Assembly (NCBI GenBank): GCA_015075225.1
Contig: JABTUQ010000010.1
Location: 1 to 64,000 of the forward strand
Length of the DNA: 64,000 nt
Source of the DNA: Burkholderiales bacterium
GTDB taxonomy: Bacteria; Pseudomonadota; Gammaproteobacteria; Burkholderiales; Nitrosomonadaceae
Direction: 5' to 3'
Below, piece after piece: positions 53,602 through 63,504 of this stretch. Made by a program: the position numbers and the translations under genes. Position 1 is the stretch's first letter, and each line of letters opens with the position of its first letter. The notes beneath the pieces are model-generated. The model saw only the letters and a list, made by a program, of their open reading frames with translations. It made no database searches and was not told the DNA's origin.

Positions 53602-56106
53602 ATGAACATGATCCGGCTTTCCTTGCGAATGCTGCTGCGGGACTGGCGGGCTGGCGAGCTGCATATTCTTACGCTGGCTCTCATTATTGCGGTGAGTAGC
53701 GTTGCTACTGTCAGCTTTTTCTCGGATCGGGTGCAAAAAGCACTGGTGCTGGAAAGCAATCAGTTACTGGGAGGAGATTTGCTGGTCATGACCGATAATC
53801 CCTTGCCAACCGGTTACGCCGAGCAAGCAGAAAGACTGGGTTTGAAAACAACACAGCTAGTCAAGTTTCCCAGCATGATCAGTTTTGGTGATGGCAATCT
53901 CTTGACCAGTATCAAGGCGGTTGCTCCCGGCTATCCATTACGGGGAGAGCTGAAACTGGCTGATCCGCCAACTGAGGAAATGGTTGCTCATCCTGTCAGG
54001 ATTGCCCAAGGGATTCCCGAGCCAGGAACTGTCTGGGTAGATGGAAAGGTAATGTCGGCCTTGAAAGTGTCGCTGGGCGATAAAATTGAGGTCGGTGCCG
54101 CCGAATTGACTGTGATGTCCATGGTGGAGAGTGAGCCGGATCATTCTGTCGGATTTGTCAGCATGAATCCCAGATTGCTGATGAACGAGCAAGATCTGGC
54201 AGTTACCCGGTTGATTCGGCCCGGCAGCCGGATCAGCTATCAGCTTTTGATTGCAGGTGAGGATGGACGGGTAGCGGAATTTCGGCGTTGGATCAGTGAG
54301 CGGTTATCTCCTGGTGAGCGTGTCGAGGGTATTCAGGATGCGCGCCCTGAAATTCGATCTGCGCTTGATCGCGCAGGGAAATTTTTAAGTCTGGCAGCTC
54401 TGGCCAGTGTGGTTGTGGCCGCTGCTGCAGTGGCGCTGGCCATACGGCGCTTTATCCAGCGTCACCTGGATGGTTGTGCGGTGATGCGTTGCCTGGGTGC
54501 AACCGAGTCCGATCTGCTGCGTTTGTATGCTTACTATTTCGCTATGCTGGGTTCGGCAACCAGTGTCCTGGGGTGTGCGTTTGCCGTGCTGGCACAGGAA
54601 TTTTTGTCGTACTGGCTGGAAGAATTGCTGGGAATAACATTGCCGCTGCCAAGCATGTTGCCGTTTATGCAGGGCATATTGACCGGGATGGTACTGCTGT
54701 TAGGTTTTGCTCTGCCACCCTTGCTGAATTTGCGCCAGGTGCCCGCATTGAGGGTGATCCGGCGTGATCTTGAGATGGCCAATCCGCACAGTCTGGTTGG
54801 TTATGGATTCGGCATTGCCATGCTGTCTGTGCTGTTTGTCTGGAAGGCGGGATCATTCCAGTTGGGCATCATGATCATGTCAGGATTTTTATTGGCAGTG
54901 GTTGTGTTTGGCCTGGTTGGTTTGTTGCTGATCAGATTGTTTTTGCTGACGCGCCCGCAGGGATCAAGCCCATGGAGTTATGGATTGGCCAACATACGCA
55001 GACGTGCAATACCAAGCCTGGTACAGGCAACAGCACTGGGATTGGGAATGATGGCACTTTTGACGCTGACCTTGACCCGTAATGATTTGCTGGAGGATTG
55101 GCACGCCCGCCTTCCGGAGAATGCGCCCAATCGTTTTTTAGTTAATGTTCAGCCGGATCAGCAGGAAAAACTGATGGCGTTTTTTGATGAACATGCCATC
55201 CCACGTCCGAAAATCTTTCCGATGGTGCGTGGCCGTCTGACGAAAATCAACGACCGGCCGATCAATCTCGACGACTTCCCTGATCCGCGCGCCAAGCAAT
55301 TGATCAATCGGGAATTTAATCTTTCATGGACGGATACGTTGCAACCGGATAACGAGATTGTGGCTGGTCAGTGGTGGCAGGAAAAGCCAGCATCGCTCTC
55401 CCCCGAGCTTTCCATGGAAGATGGATTTGCGGAAACAATTGGTCTCAAATTGGGTGATCGCCTGGCTTTTTATGCCGGGGGAAGGGATTTTTCTGCAACG
55501 ATCACCAGTTTGCGCAAGGTGGATTGGGATACCTTTCAAGTGAATTTCTTCGCAGTGGTTCGTCCCGGCGTGCTCGACAATTATCCCGCCAGTTATATCA
55601 CCAGCTTTTATTTGCCGTCAGATAAGCAGCCTGCCATGCAGGAAATGGTACACGCCTTCCCAAATTTTCTGGTGATTGATGTGGCGAGCGTAATCGAACG
55701 TGTGCAAAGCATGATCGAGCAGGTAACGCGCGCAATCGAATTTGTATTCCTGTTTACACTGCTGGCCGGGTTCGCCGTGATGTATGCGGCGATTGCATCG
55801 ACTCAGGATGAAAGAATTTATGAAGCAGCCATCTTCCGTACGCTTGGAGCCAGAAAGCAGCAGCTCGCACGAGCTTGGGCGGTAGAGTTTGCAGTGCTGG
55901 GAACATTGGCCGGTTTTTTTGCAGCAGTGGGCGCAAGTGTTCTGGGTTTTCTGATTGGGAAGTATGCTCTGCATATCACATACTCTCCCAGCCTGTGGAT
56001 TGGCGTGGTAGGCGTGTTGGTGAGTGTGTTGGGTGTGACTGTGATCGGTTTGATTGGAACGCGCGCAACTTTGTCTCAGCCACCTTTGCTGGTGCTCAGG
56101 AAATAA
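53602..56106 (+). CDS. ABC transporter permease, YbbP/FtsX family
   Basis: The 834-residue protein has an N-terminal membrane helix, a periplasmic domain, a set of FtsX-type helices (about 265-470) and a second FtsX block at the C-terminus (FVFLFTLLAGFAVMYAAIAS, IFRTLGARKQQLARAWAVEFAVLGTLAGFFAAVGAS). This is the layout of YbbP, the large permease partner of YbbA, with ten or so helices. The substrate is unknown; roles with lipoproteins or lipids are suspected for the family. The frame is intact even though its ATPase gene is damaged at the 5' end. Confidence 0.88.
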   Translation: MNMIRLSLRMLLRDWRAGELHILTLALIIAVSSVATVSFFSDRVQKALVLESNQLLGGDLLVMTDNPLPTGYAEQAERLGLKTTQLVKFPSMISFGDGNLLTSIKAVAPGYPLRGELKLADPPTEEMVAHPVRIAQGIPEPGTVWVDGKVMSALKVSLGDKIEVGAAELTVMSMVESEPDHSVGFVSMNPRLLMNEQDLAVTRLIRPGSRISYQLLIAGEDGRVAEFRRWISERLSPGERVEGIQDARPEIRSALDRAGKFLSLAALASVVVAAAAVALAIRRFIQRHLDGCAVMRCLGATESDLLRLYAYYFAMLGSATSVLGCAFAVLAQEFLSYWLEELLGITLPLPSMLPFMQGILTGMVLLLGFALPPLLNLRQVPALRVIRRDLEMANPHSLVGYGFGIAMLSVLFVWKAGSFQLGIMIMSGFLLAVVVFGLVGLLLIRLFLLTRPQGSSPWSYGLANIRRRAIPSLVQATALGLGMMALLTLTLTRNDLLEDWHARLPENAPNRFLVNVQPDQQEKLMAFFDEHAIPRPKIFPMVRGRLTKINDRPINLDDFPDPRAKQLINREFNLSWTDTLQPDNEIVAGQWWQEKPASLSPELSMEDGFAETIGLKLGDRLAFYAGGRDFSATITSLRKVDWDTFQVNFFAVVRPGVLDNYPASYITSFYLPSDKQPAMQEMVHAFPNFLVIDVASVIERVQSMIEQVTRAIEFVFLFTLLAGFAVMYAAIASTQDERIYEAAIFRTLGARKQQLARAWAVEFAVLGTLAGFFAAVGASVLGFLIGKYALHITYSPSLWIGVVGVLVSVLGVTVIGLIGTRATLSQPPLLVLRK

Positions 56107-56286
56107 GATTCTTCAACCATTTCTATTCTTATAGTCCGGCAATAACTCGTTTACCTATAAAAAGCAGATTCTGTTTTTGGAGTTTGTCCGCTGTCATTTT
56201 GTAATCTTGTGCTCAAGTCTTTTCCAGCTTATTCGGATAAATGAAGCTGCTCTGACTAGTTTTTACAGGGGTGCCGTGTTGTGCCT

Positions 56287-56317
56287 ATAGTTGACTAATA
56301 TTGTCGGGTATTATACA
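56287..56317 (+). promoter_or_regulatory. Type 1 IscR operator and promoter of the suf operon
   Basis: The 25 bases at 56287-56311 start ATAGTTGACT and end GTCGGGTAT. They match the E. coli type 1 IscR consensus at all but one position. The -35 box TTGACT (56291-56296) lies inside the site, and TATACA (56312-56317) is a possible -10. Holo-IscR (2Fe-2S form) should repress iscR and the suf genes from here when clusters are plentiful. Confidence 0.85.
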
Positions 56318-56386
56318 GTCACGCCTAAGCAGCATTGACGATAAACGTTTCTAAGTTGCTTTAAAACAAAATGCTAGGGGGTAGCA

Positions 56387-56866
56387 ATGAGGTTGACAAC
56401 AAAAGGACGGTTTGCAGTAACGGCGCTTCTGGATATCGCAATAAGGCATGGCAGTGGGCCGGTGGCGCTGGCTGACATCAGTGAACGACAAAGGATTTCA
56501 CTCTCTTATCTGGAGCAGTTGTTCGCCAAACTGCGTCAGCGCAAACTGGTAGATAGCGTGCGCGGTCCGGGTGGAGGGTATTGTCTGGCCAAGGGGCTGG
56601 ATGAAGTCTCGGTGGCAGATATTATTCTGGCGGTGGATGAGCCTATTGACAGTACACAGTGTGGCGGCAAGGAAAACTGTCTGGGTGACAGCAAATGCAT
56701 GACACATGATTTGTGGGCGAAGCTTAACGAAATCATTTTTGATTATCTTGGCCACGTTACCCTGAAACGATTGGTAGAAGAGCAAAGTCAGCGTGAATTG
56801 TTACGCGAATTGCAGCGCGAGCAGGCGGTCGTCAAGTTGTATGACATGCGGGAAGCTGCATTCTGA
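56387..56866 (+). CDS. iscR: Fe-S cluster-sensing transcription regulator IscR (Rrf2 family)
   Basis: The 159-residue protein has an N-terminal winged helix (MRLTTKGRFAVTALLDIA; ISLSYLEQLFAKLRQ) and the cluster ligands Cys92, Cys98, Cys104 and His107, at the same positions as E. coli IscR. It binds a [2Fe-2S] cluster and represses its own operon. Here it heads a suf-type operon rather than isc. The operator at 56287-56311 supports autoregulation. The C-terminus (LYDMREAAF) is slightly extended. Confidence 0.95.
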   Translation: MRLTTKGRFAVTALLDIAIRHGSGPVALADISERQRISLSYLEQLFAKLRQRKLVDSVRGPGGGYCLAKGLDEVSVADIILAVDEPIDSTQCGGKENCLGDSKCMTHDLWAKLNEIIFDYLGHVTLKRLVEEQSQRELLRELQREQAVVKLYDMREAAF

Positions 56867-56892
56867 TTATTTGCTTGCGGGAAATTATAATT

Positions 56893-57222
56893 ATGGCAAT
56901 TACATTAACCGAGCGTGCAGCCAGTCAAGTCCGGCAGCAACTGGATAAGCGGGGAGGAGTTGCGCTGCGGCTGGGTGTCAAGAAATCGGGCTGTTCCGGG
57001 TTTGCGTACAGTTTTGATTATGCTGACAAAATACAGGCAGATGATCAGTTGTTTGAATCAAATGATGCCAGAGTCGTCGTTCAACGTGACCAGCTGGTTT
57101 TCATTGATGGCTCCGAGGTTGATTTTGTCCAGGAAGGTCTGAACAGTTCGTTCAAATTTCGCAATCCGAACATAGATAACACTTGTGGCTGTGGAGAGAG
57201 CTTCAGCCTTAAAACCGAGTAA
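56893..57222 (+). CDS. sufA: Fe-S cluster A-type carrier (SufA/IscA)
   Basis: The 109-residue protein has the three conserved cysteines of A-type carriers, one in [16 protein letters not shown] and two in the C-terminal [11 protein letters not shown]. It carries clusters from the scaffold to apoproteins. The ATG at 56893 ([10 protein letters not shown]) fits the family. It lies 26 bases after iscR and 17 before sufB. Confidence 0.94.
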   Translation: MAITLTERAASQVRQQLDKRGGVALRLGVKKSGCSGFAYSFDYADKIQADDQLFESNDARVVVQRDQLVFIDGSEVDFVQEGLNSSFKFRNPNIDNTCGCGESFSLKTE

Positions 57223-57239
57223 ATCCAGGAATTATAAAA

Positions 57240-58676
57240 ATGAGTGCTGTATTACAAAATTTGGTGAACCAGCCATATAAGCACGGTTTCGTCACAGATA
57301 TAGAAGCAGATATTGCGCCAAAAGGGCTTAATGAGGACATTATCCGGCTGATTTCCTCCAAAAAGAGTGAGCCTGAGTGGCTGCTTGCGTTCAGATTGGA
57401 AGCCTATCGGAAATGGCTCGACATGGCCGAACCTGCCTGGCAAAACGTCAAGTATCCCAAAATCAATTTTCAGGATATTAGTTATTATTCAGCGCCCAAG
57501 CCGAAGAAGAAACTTGCCAGCATGGATGAGGTTGATCCCGAGTTGTTGCGTACCTTCGAAAAGCTCGGTGTGCCTATGCATGAACGGGCTGCGTTAGCTG
57601 GGGTTGCCGTCGATGTCATTTTTGATAGCGTGTCCGTTGCAACAACCTACAAGGAAAAGCTGGCTGAGGTCGGTATCATTTTTTGCTCGATTTCAGAGGC
57701 TGTGCAGAAATATCCCGAATTGATCAGGCAGTACCTGGGTACTGTCGTGCCGCCTGGGGATAATTACTATGCAGCATTGAATTCCGCCGTGTTTACGGAT
57801 GGTTCTTTCTGTTTTATTCCGAAAGGCGTCAAATGCCCGATGGATTTATCGACCTATTTTCGTATCAATACGGAAGAATCCGGGCAATTTGAGCGCACGC
57901 TGATCATTGCGGAAGAAGGAGCATCCGTTTCGTATCTTGAAGGATGTACCGCTCCCCGGTTTGATACCAATCAGCTTCATGCTGCGGTCGTCGAGCTGGT
58001 TGCACTGGATGATGCGGATATCAAGTATTCGACCGTACAGAACTGGTATGCCGGAGATGAGAATGGAATCGGCGGTATTTACAATTTCGTGACTAAGCGT
58101 GGTTTGGCAAAGGGCAGGAATTCACGTATTTCCTGGACACAGGTGGAAACAGGATCGGCCATTACCTGGAAATATCCTTCATGTATTTTGCGTGGGGAAA
58201 ACTCAGTTGGTGAATTTTATTCCGTTGCGGTAACCAATCACCATCAACAGGCCGATACCGGCACCAAGATGATTCATATTGGTCCGAATACACGTAGCAC
58301 CATCGTGAGCAAGGGGATTTCGGCCGGGCAATCAAACAGCAGTTATCGTGGTCTAGTCAGGATTGCCCCGACCGCCAGGAATGCCCGTAATTATTCACAG
58401 TGCGATTCGATGCTGATTGGCAGTCATTGTGGGGCGCATACTTTCCCGTATATCCAGGTACAAAACGAGAGCGCACAAGTGGAACATGAGGCTTCAACAT
58501 CCAGGATCGGGGAAGATCAGTTGTTTTATTTTGCCCAGCGCGGTATTGGTGCAGAAGAGGCGGTGTCAATGATTATCAATGGTTTCTGCAAGGAAGTTTT
58601 TCAGCAATTGCCTCTGGAATTTGCAGTGGAAGCTACCAAATTGCTCAGCTTTAAACTGGAAGGAAGTGTCGGATGA
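57240..58676 (+). CDS. sufB: Fe-S cluster assembly protein SufB
   Basis: The 478-residue scaffold subunit matches SufB throughout, including [44 protein letters not shown], the beta-helix core, [11 protein letters not shown] and the C-terminal cluster-site region with Cys and Glu ([40 protein letters not shown]). It forms the SufBC2D complex on which nascent clusters are built. Its end overlaps sufC by four bases. Confidence 0.97.
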   Translation: MSAVLQNLVNQPYKHGFVTDIEADIAPKGLNEDIIRLISSKKSEPEWLLAFRLEAYRKWLDMAEPAWQNVKYPKINFQDISYYSAPKPKKKLASMDEVDPELLRTFEKLGVPMHERAALAGVAVDVIFDSVSVATTYKEKLAEVGIIFCSISEAVQKYPELIRQYLGTVVPPGDNYYAALNSAVFTDGSFCFIPKGVKCPMDLSTYFRINTEESGQFERTLIIAEEGASVSYLEGCTAPRFDTNQLHAAVVELVALDDADIKYSTVQNWYAGDENGIGGIYNFVTKRGLAKGRNSRISWTQVETGSAITWKYPSCILRGENSVGEFYSVAVTNHHQQADTGTKMIHIGPNTRSTIVSKGISAGQSNSSYRGLVRIAPTARNARNYSQCDSMLIGSHCGAHTFPYIQVQNESAQVEHEASTSRIGEDQLFYFAQRGIGAEEAVSMIINGFCKEVFQQLPLEFAVEATKLLSFKLEGSVG

Positions 58677-59464
58677 TAGATGCAAATAGTAAAACACTGC
58701 TTGAAGTACATGATTTGCATGCAACAGTGGGTGGGATCGAAATTCTTAAGGGGGTGAATCTTACAGTCAGAACTGGCGAAATTCACGCCATTATGGGATT
58801 GAATGGGTCAGGCAAGAGCACTTTTTCCAAGGTTCTGGCTGGTCATCCCAGCTATGAAATCACCCGAGGTACGGTGCTTTTTGATGGGCAGGATATCTCA
58901 GCACTGGCGCCAGAAGAACGCGCACAGGCCGGTGTATTTCTGGCTTTTCAGTATCCGGTGGAAATACCGGGTGTGGCCAACAACCAGTTCCTGAGATTGG
59001 CGTATAACACTGTTCAGGGAAAGCGTGGCAAGGAAGAGCTGGATCCACTCGAGTTTGATGATTTCGTGCGTGAGAAAATGAAGCTACTCAAAATGAGCCC
59101 GGATTTTCTCGATCGAAGCGTCAATGAAGGATTCTCCGGAGGGGAGAAGAAGCGTAACGAAATATTGCAGATGGCATTGCTTGAGCCTCGCCTCGCCTTG
59201 CTGGATGAAACGGATTCAGGGCTGGATATTGATGCGCTCAGAATAGTGGCAAATGGCGTTAATCAATTGGCCAACAAGGATAATGCCCTGATTCTGGTAA
59301 CGCATTATCAGCGTTTGCTGGATTATATCGTTCCTGACTATGTGCACGTGATGGAAGCGGGACGTATCATCCGCACCAGCGGCAAAGAATTGGCGCAGGA
59401 GCTGGAGACACATGGCTATGACTGGATTCATGCAAGTGATCGGGTAGCCGGAGCACAGTCATGA
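58673..59464 (+). CDS. sufC: Fe-S cluster assembly ATPase SufC
   Basis: The 263-residue ABC-type ATPase has Walker [18 protein letters not shown], the Q-loop [10 protein letters not shown] typical of SufC, signature [11 protein letters not shown] and Walker [17 protein letters not shown]. It drives conformational change of SufB-SufD during cluster assembly. It overlaps sufB and sufD by four bases each, so the three subunits are translationally coupled. Confidence 0.97.
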   Translation: MIDANSKTLLEVHDLHATVGGIEILKGVNLTVRTGEIHAIMGLNGSGKSTFSKVLAGHPSYEITRGTVLFDGQDISALAPEERAQAGVFLAFQYPVEIPGVANNQFLRLAYNTVQGKRGKEELDPLEFDDFVREKMKLLKMSPDFLDRSVNEGFSGGEKKRNEILQMALLEPRLALLDETDSGLDIDALRIVANGVNQLANKDNALILVTHYQRLLDYIVPDYVHVMEAGRIIRTSGKELAQELETHGYDWIHASDRVAGAQS

Positions 59465-60777
59465 ATACAGTTGCCAGGGATGATTACCTTGAAAGGTTGA
59501 TCGAATCCTGGAAAAAGGAAATCTCTCCTGCTCGTTCTATACCGTATCTGGATCAGCTCCGGGCAAATGCATTGGGCCGTGTTGAACTGCTCAGATTGCC
59601 TACAATCCGTGATGAGGAGTGGCGTTTTACCGATATTTCCTCACTCAGGAATACACCATTTCCGAGAGCATCTGCAGTTGCCTCGACGGATCTGGATGAT
59701 CAGCGGGTTGATGCTTTTCTGGATGAGACGGCTTGTAAACTGGTGTTCATTGATGGCCAGTATATGCCCGGGCTGTCGAATCTGGCGACAGATGATGATT
59801 CCATCACGGTTTGTAGTCTGTCTGAATTAACCACCGGTGCCCGCGCCCACATCGCAGAGCAGTATCTTGGCCAGCTTGCTAGTTTTCAGGAGAATGTATT
59901 CGTGGCGCTGAATACTGCATTGATGCACGAAGGTGTTTGTATTGTCGTGTCAGCAGATGCAGCTGTAAAAGTGCCGCTCCATATCCTGTATATCTCATCT
60001 AGCAAGGATGTGGCTGCTTATCCGCGTTGTCTCCTGATTGCAGAGATGGGAGCAAGGGTGACCCTGGTCGAAGAATATGTGGCTTTGCATGAGGGAGTAT
60101 CCCTGACAAACGCAGTGATGGAAGTGTATGTCATGGATTCTGCTAGTGTGAACCATGTCCGTGTGCAACACGAAAGCCAGCAGGCTTTTCACATCGCAAA
60201 CAGTTTTGCGCAGGTTGCAAAGGCCGCTCACTATGATTCGCTCAATCTTGCGTTGGGTGCGCGCATTTCGCGTTTTGACGAGAGAATTACACTGGCGGGT
60301 GAGAACGCAGAGTGTGAGGTGGATGGATTGGCTCTGATTGCAGATCGTCAGCTCGCAGATACTCATACATTTATCGATCACGCTCTTCCGTATGGCAAAA
60401 GCAGGCAGCTCCACAAATGTATCGTGGACGGGAATGCTCACGGCGTTTTCAGTGGAAAAATCATGGTGCGCCCACATGCGCAACTGACTGACGCGAGACA
60501 ATTGAATCGCAGTTTGTTGCTATCAGACAAGGCGCGCATGGATACCAAGCCTCAACTGGAGATTTTTGCCGATGACGTTAAATGTGCCCATGGTGCCACG
60601 GTGGGCCAGCTGGACAAGGAGTCGCTGTTTTATCTGCAGAGCAGAGGGCTTGCCGAAGTGGCAGCGCGCAACTTGCTGACCTATGCCTTTGGTGGGGAGA
60701 TCATCGATCGTGTCGTGGTACCTTCACTCAAACGGCGGCTTGAAGAATATATTCTTGCGAGAACACGAATTGGTTAA
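59461..60777 (+). CDS. sufD: Fe-S cluster assembly protein SufD
   Basis: The 438-residue protein is the SufB paralogue of the SufBC2D complex: [16 protein letters not shown] near the N-terminus, VLFIDGQY-like ([13 protein letters not shown]), a central beta-helix, and the conserved C-terminal [36 protein letters not shown] with the functional Cys and His. It is coupled to sufC and lies three bases before sufS. Confidence 0.95.
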   Translation: MNTVARDDYLERLIESWKKEISPARSIPYLDQLRANALGRVELLRLPTIRDEEWRFTDISSLRNTPFPRASAVASTDLDDQRVDAFLDETACKLVFIDGQYMPGLSNLATDDDSITVCSLSELTTGARAHIAEQYLGQLASFQENVFVALNTALMHEGVCIVVSADAAVKVPLHILYISSSKDVAAYPRCLLIAEMGARVTLVEEYVALHEGVSLTNAVMEVYVMDSASVNHVRVQHESQQAFHIANSFAQVAKAAHYDSLNLALGARISRFDERITLAGENAECEVDGLALIADRQLADTHTFIDHALPYGKSRQLHKCIVDGNAHGVFSGKIMVRPHAQLTDARQLNRSLLLSDKARMDTKPQLEIFADDVKCAHGATVGQLDKESLFYLQSRGLAEVAARNLLTYAFGGEIIDRVVVPSLKRRLEEYILARTRIG

Positions 60778-60780
60778 ATC

Positions 60781-62049
60781 ATGAAAATGGCCGACGCATT
60801 ATTGACACCTGCTGCACGGCAGACGACAGCACTCGGAATGGAGCAGCTGCGTGCAGATTTCCCGATTCTCGATATCAAGGTGGGCGACAATCCGCTGGTT
60901 TATCTCGATAACGCCGCTTCCAGCCAGATGCCGCAAGCGGTTATTGATCGTCTGGTGCGTTACCAGAAAACTCAGCATGCCAACATTCACCGCGCAGTGC
61001 ATCATTTGTCCGATCTTGCCACACAGGAGTATGAATCAGCACGGCGCAAGCTGCAGCGTTTCATCGGTGCGCACGAAGACAGAGAAGTCATTTTCACTAG
61101 TGGTACAACTGACAGCATTAATCTGGTCATGCACGGCTACGGCCGCAAATTTATCGAGAGTGGTGACGAGATCATCCTGACGGCGCTGGAGCACCATTCC
61201 AACATCGTACCCTGGCAAATGCTGGCCGAGGAAAAAGGTGCGCATATCCGGGTGGTTCCGATCAATGATGCGGGCGAGCTTCTGGTGGACGAGTATGAAA
61301 AGCTCTTCAATCCGAGAACTCGGTTTGTGGGGTTGTCCCATGTGTCCAATGCCCTTGGCAGTATCAATCCGGTCAAACGTATGATTGCCACGGCTCATCA
61401 GCATGGCGTGCCGGTTCTGATTGATGGTGCCCAGGCAGCACCTCACATGAAAATCGATGTGCAGGATCTCGATTGTGATTTTTATGCATTTTCGGCACAC
61501 AAAATGTGTGGTCCTACCGGAGTCGGAATTTTGTATGGGAAAGCACGCTTGCTTGAATCCATGCAGCCGTTTAAGGGAGGGGGAGACATGATTACCTCGG
61601 TTTCCTTCGAAAAAACCACTTATAACGAGATTCCGTATAAATTCGAGGCGGGGACTCCCCCTATCGCAGCAGTCATAGGTTTTGGTGCAGCTATTGATTA
61701 CCTGGAGCAAATTGGTCTGGATGCCATTGCTGCTTATGAACATGAATTGCTGGTTTATGCTTCGGAACGGATCAGGCAGATCCCGGGTGTGAAAATTGTG
61801 GGTGACTGTCCGGATAAAGTAGCGGTGATATCGTTTGTCATGGATGGTATTCATCCACATGATGTGGGTACCTTGTTGAACCAGGATGGAATTGCCGTGC
61901 GCACGGGCCACCACTGCGCACAACCGATCATGCAGCGTTTCAGGGTGGCGGCAACGTCCCGTGCTTCATTTTCGTTTTATAACACTAAAAAAGAGATCGA
62001 TGCCCTGGTGGAGGGAATCCGGTCCGTACAAAAGGTTTTCGCACAATGA
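60781..62049 (+). CDS. sufS: Cysteine desulfurase SufS
   Basis: The 422-residue PLP enzyme takes sulfur from cysteine for cluster assembly. The PLP lysine is Lys241 in SAHKMCGPTG and the persulfide Cys is Cys379 in RTGHHCAQP. Class II features (NAASSQMPQAVI, HHSNIVPWQ, IDGAQAAPHM, GGGDMI) are all present. As a type II desulfurase with a short active-site loop it needs an acceptor, which is probably the SufU encoded next, since no sufE is seen. It overlaps sufU by four bases. Confidence 0.96.
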   Translation: MKMADALLTPAARQTTALGMEQLRADFPILDIKVGDNPLVYLDNAASSQMPQAVIDRLVRYQKTQHANIHRAVHHLSDLATQEYESARRKLQRFIGAHEDREVIFTSGTTDSINLVMHGYGRKFIESGDEIILTALEHHSNIVPWQMLAEEKGAHIRVVPINDAGELLVDEYEKLFNPRTRFVGLSHVSNALGSINPVKRMIATAHQHGVPVLIDGAQAAPHMKIDVQDLDCDFYAFSAHKMCGPTGVGILYGKARLLESMQPFKGGGDMITSVSFEKTTYNEIPYKFEAGTPPIAAVIGFGAAIDYLEQIGLDAIAAYEHELLVYASERIRQIPGVKIVGDCPDKVAVISFVMDGIHPHDVGTLLNQDGIAVRTGHHCAQPIMQRFRVAATSRASFSFYNTKKEIDALVEGIRSVQKVFAQ

Positions 62050-62525
62050 GCCAGAAATCGATCTATCAGGAAGTCATTCTTGATCATAACCGCAAGCCGC
62101 GAAACTACGGCTCGCTGCATTCGCCTACCCACCATGCAACGGGACACAATCCCTTGTGTGGCGACCGTATTGATCTGGATATCAATATGATTAACGGGCA
62201 TATCGAAGAAATTGCATTCCAGGGGGAGTCCTGTGCAATTTGCAAGGCGTCTTCCTCGATGATGACCAATGCTGTCAAGGGAAAAACCAGCCAGGAAGCT
62301 GAATCCCTGATACAGGAATTCAGGGAAATGCTGGTGAACGGAGAAGAAAAAGATCTCGATCATCTTGGCCGTCTCAAGGTGCTTGCAGGGGTGCGCGATT
62401 TGCCAACCCGTGTCAAATGCGCAATTCTGCCGTGGCATACTTTGCATGCTGCAATGAATTCGGCGGATAGTGCCACAACCGAGGCGGATAACCATGCAAA
62501 CGAGCTTGTAGCCAACACGCATTGA
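62046..62525 (+). CDS. sufU: SufU-type Fe-S assembly protein (IscU fold)
   Basis: The 159-residue protein has the IscU fold with cysteines in NPLCGDRI, GESCAICKASSSMM and VKCAILPWHTL. The GESCAIC spacing and the insertion before the last Cys are those of SufU, the zinc-dependent sulfur acceptor that activates SufS. It replaces SufE of enterobacteria in this operon. It overlaps sufS by four bases. Confidence 0.93.
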   Translation: MSQKSIYQEVILDHNRKPRNYGSLHSPTHHATGHNPLCGDRIDLDINMINGHIEEIAFQGESCAICKASSSMMTNAVKGKTSQEAESLIQEFREMLVNGEEKDLDHLGRLKVLAGVRDLPTRVKCAILPWHTLHAAMNSADSATTEADNHANELVANTH

Positions 62526-62534
62526 TATATTGCC

Positions 62535-63095
62535 ATGCCAAAAATTGCTGAAATCGAAGGGACACCCAATCCCAATGCATTGAAATTTGTGCTGAAAGAG
62601 CCACTGACCTGGGGTGTGGCCAAATCCTACGACAATGCCGGCCAAGTGATTGATGATCCGCTTGCTGCAGCCTTGTTCGATATTGACCATGTTACCAACG
62701 TTTTTTACGTGGATCGCTGGATTACGATTACACAGGATGGAGGTGCTGACTGGCAGGATCTGGCGAGGGAGGTGGCTGATCCGATTCGGGCAGCACCGGC
62801 AGCAACGGATCAATCGGCGTCAGTGGTCGCTGCAGCCAATGAAGCTCTGGCTAACCTGAGCGAGGAGGATCAGCAACGACTGGAGCGGATCAATATTCTG
62901 CTGGATGAAGAAGTGCGGCCCTTTCTGCAGCATGACGGCGGCGATCTTCATGTGCTGTCACTGGAAGGCAGTATTTTGCGCATTCATTATCAAGGTGCCT
63001 GCGGTACCTGTCCCAGCTCGATTTCTGGAACCTTGCGAGGAATTGAGCAACTTTTAAGAACAATTGAGCCAGATATCCGGTTAGTTTCTGCCTGA
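62535..63095 (+). CDS. nfu: Nfu-type Fe-S cluster carrier
   Basis: The 186-residue protein has two domains. The N-terminal Nfu_N domain (about 4-90) starts IEGTPNPNALKFVLKEPLT. The C-terminal NifU-like domain (about 110-186) reads LLDEEVRPFLQHDGGDLHVLSLEGSILRIHYQGACGTCPSS and has the cluster-binding CxxC. Two proteins share one cluster and deliver it to clients. It is the last gene of the suf operon, ten bases after sufU, followed by a hairpin terminator. Confidence 0.92.
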   Translation: MPKIAEIEGTPNPNALKFVLKEPLTWGVAKSYDNAGQVIDDPLAAALFDIDHVTNVFYVDRWITITQDGGADWQDLAREVADPIRAAPAATDQSASVVAAANEALANLSEEDQQRLERINILLDEEVRPFLQHDGGDLHVLSLEGSILRIHYQGACGTCPSSISGTLRGIEQLLRTIEPDIRLVSA

Positions 63096-63147
63096 TGGCA
63101 AAAAGCGGTAGCAATTCCAGTTTCTATCAAAACTCCTCTGTATGGTT

Positions 63148-63171
63148 GATTTCCACGATCATGTGGAAATC
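63148..63171 (+). terminator. Terminator of the suf operon
   Basis: GATTTCCAC and GTGGAAATC form a perfect nine-pair stem around GATCAT, about 50 bases after nfu. The following GGCTTCTTCCTTTT is T-rich but interrupted, so efficiency is uncertain. Confidence 0.6.
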
Positions 63172-63504
63172 GGCTTCTTCCTTTTCAGCACAGCACGCTG
63201 GCTGATCCGGTAACCTGTTTCCTGCTGTTTTCTGGTTGTGGTATTTGCCCTTTCACACATGGGGAAATGGGTTTTTAATGTATGCTTGTTCGCATTGAAA
63301 TGGTTTCCCTGTTATTCCATTCGGGTATCAGGCTATTTTGATGTTAAAACGCAGAATTCCTGTTTATTTCATAAATTTGCCAGTTTGCGAGCCGTGCTAT
63401 AAATGTCTAGTTGAATGGCTGTCCGGCTAAAAACTGTAATTGCCGGTTATATTCCGAACAGTGATTTTGTAGATTTATATATTTAATTACCAAAAGAGGT
63501 GGAT
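63172..63504. other. Intergenic region between the suf operon and the PrsT-like gene
   Basis: No gene is seen in about 330 bases. The right part, from about 63390, becomes AT-rich and should hold the promoter of the TPR lipoprotein gene, but I could not identify a convincing -35/-10 pair or sigma-54 site. Confidence 0.4.
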
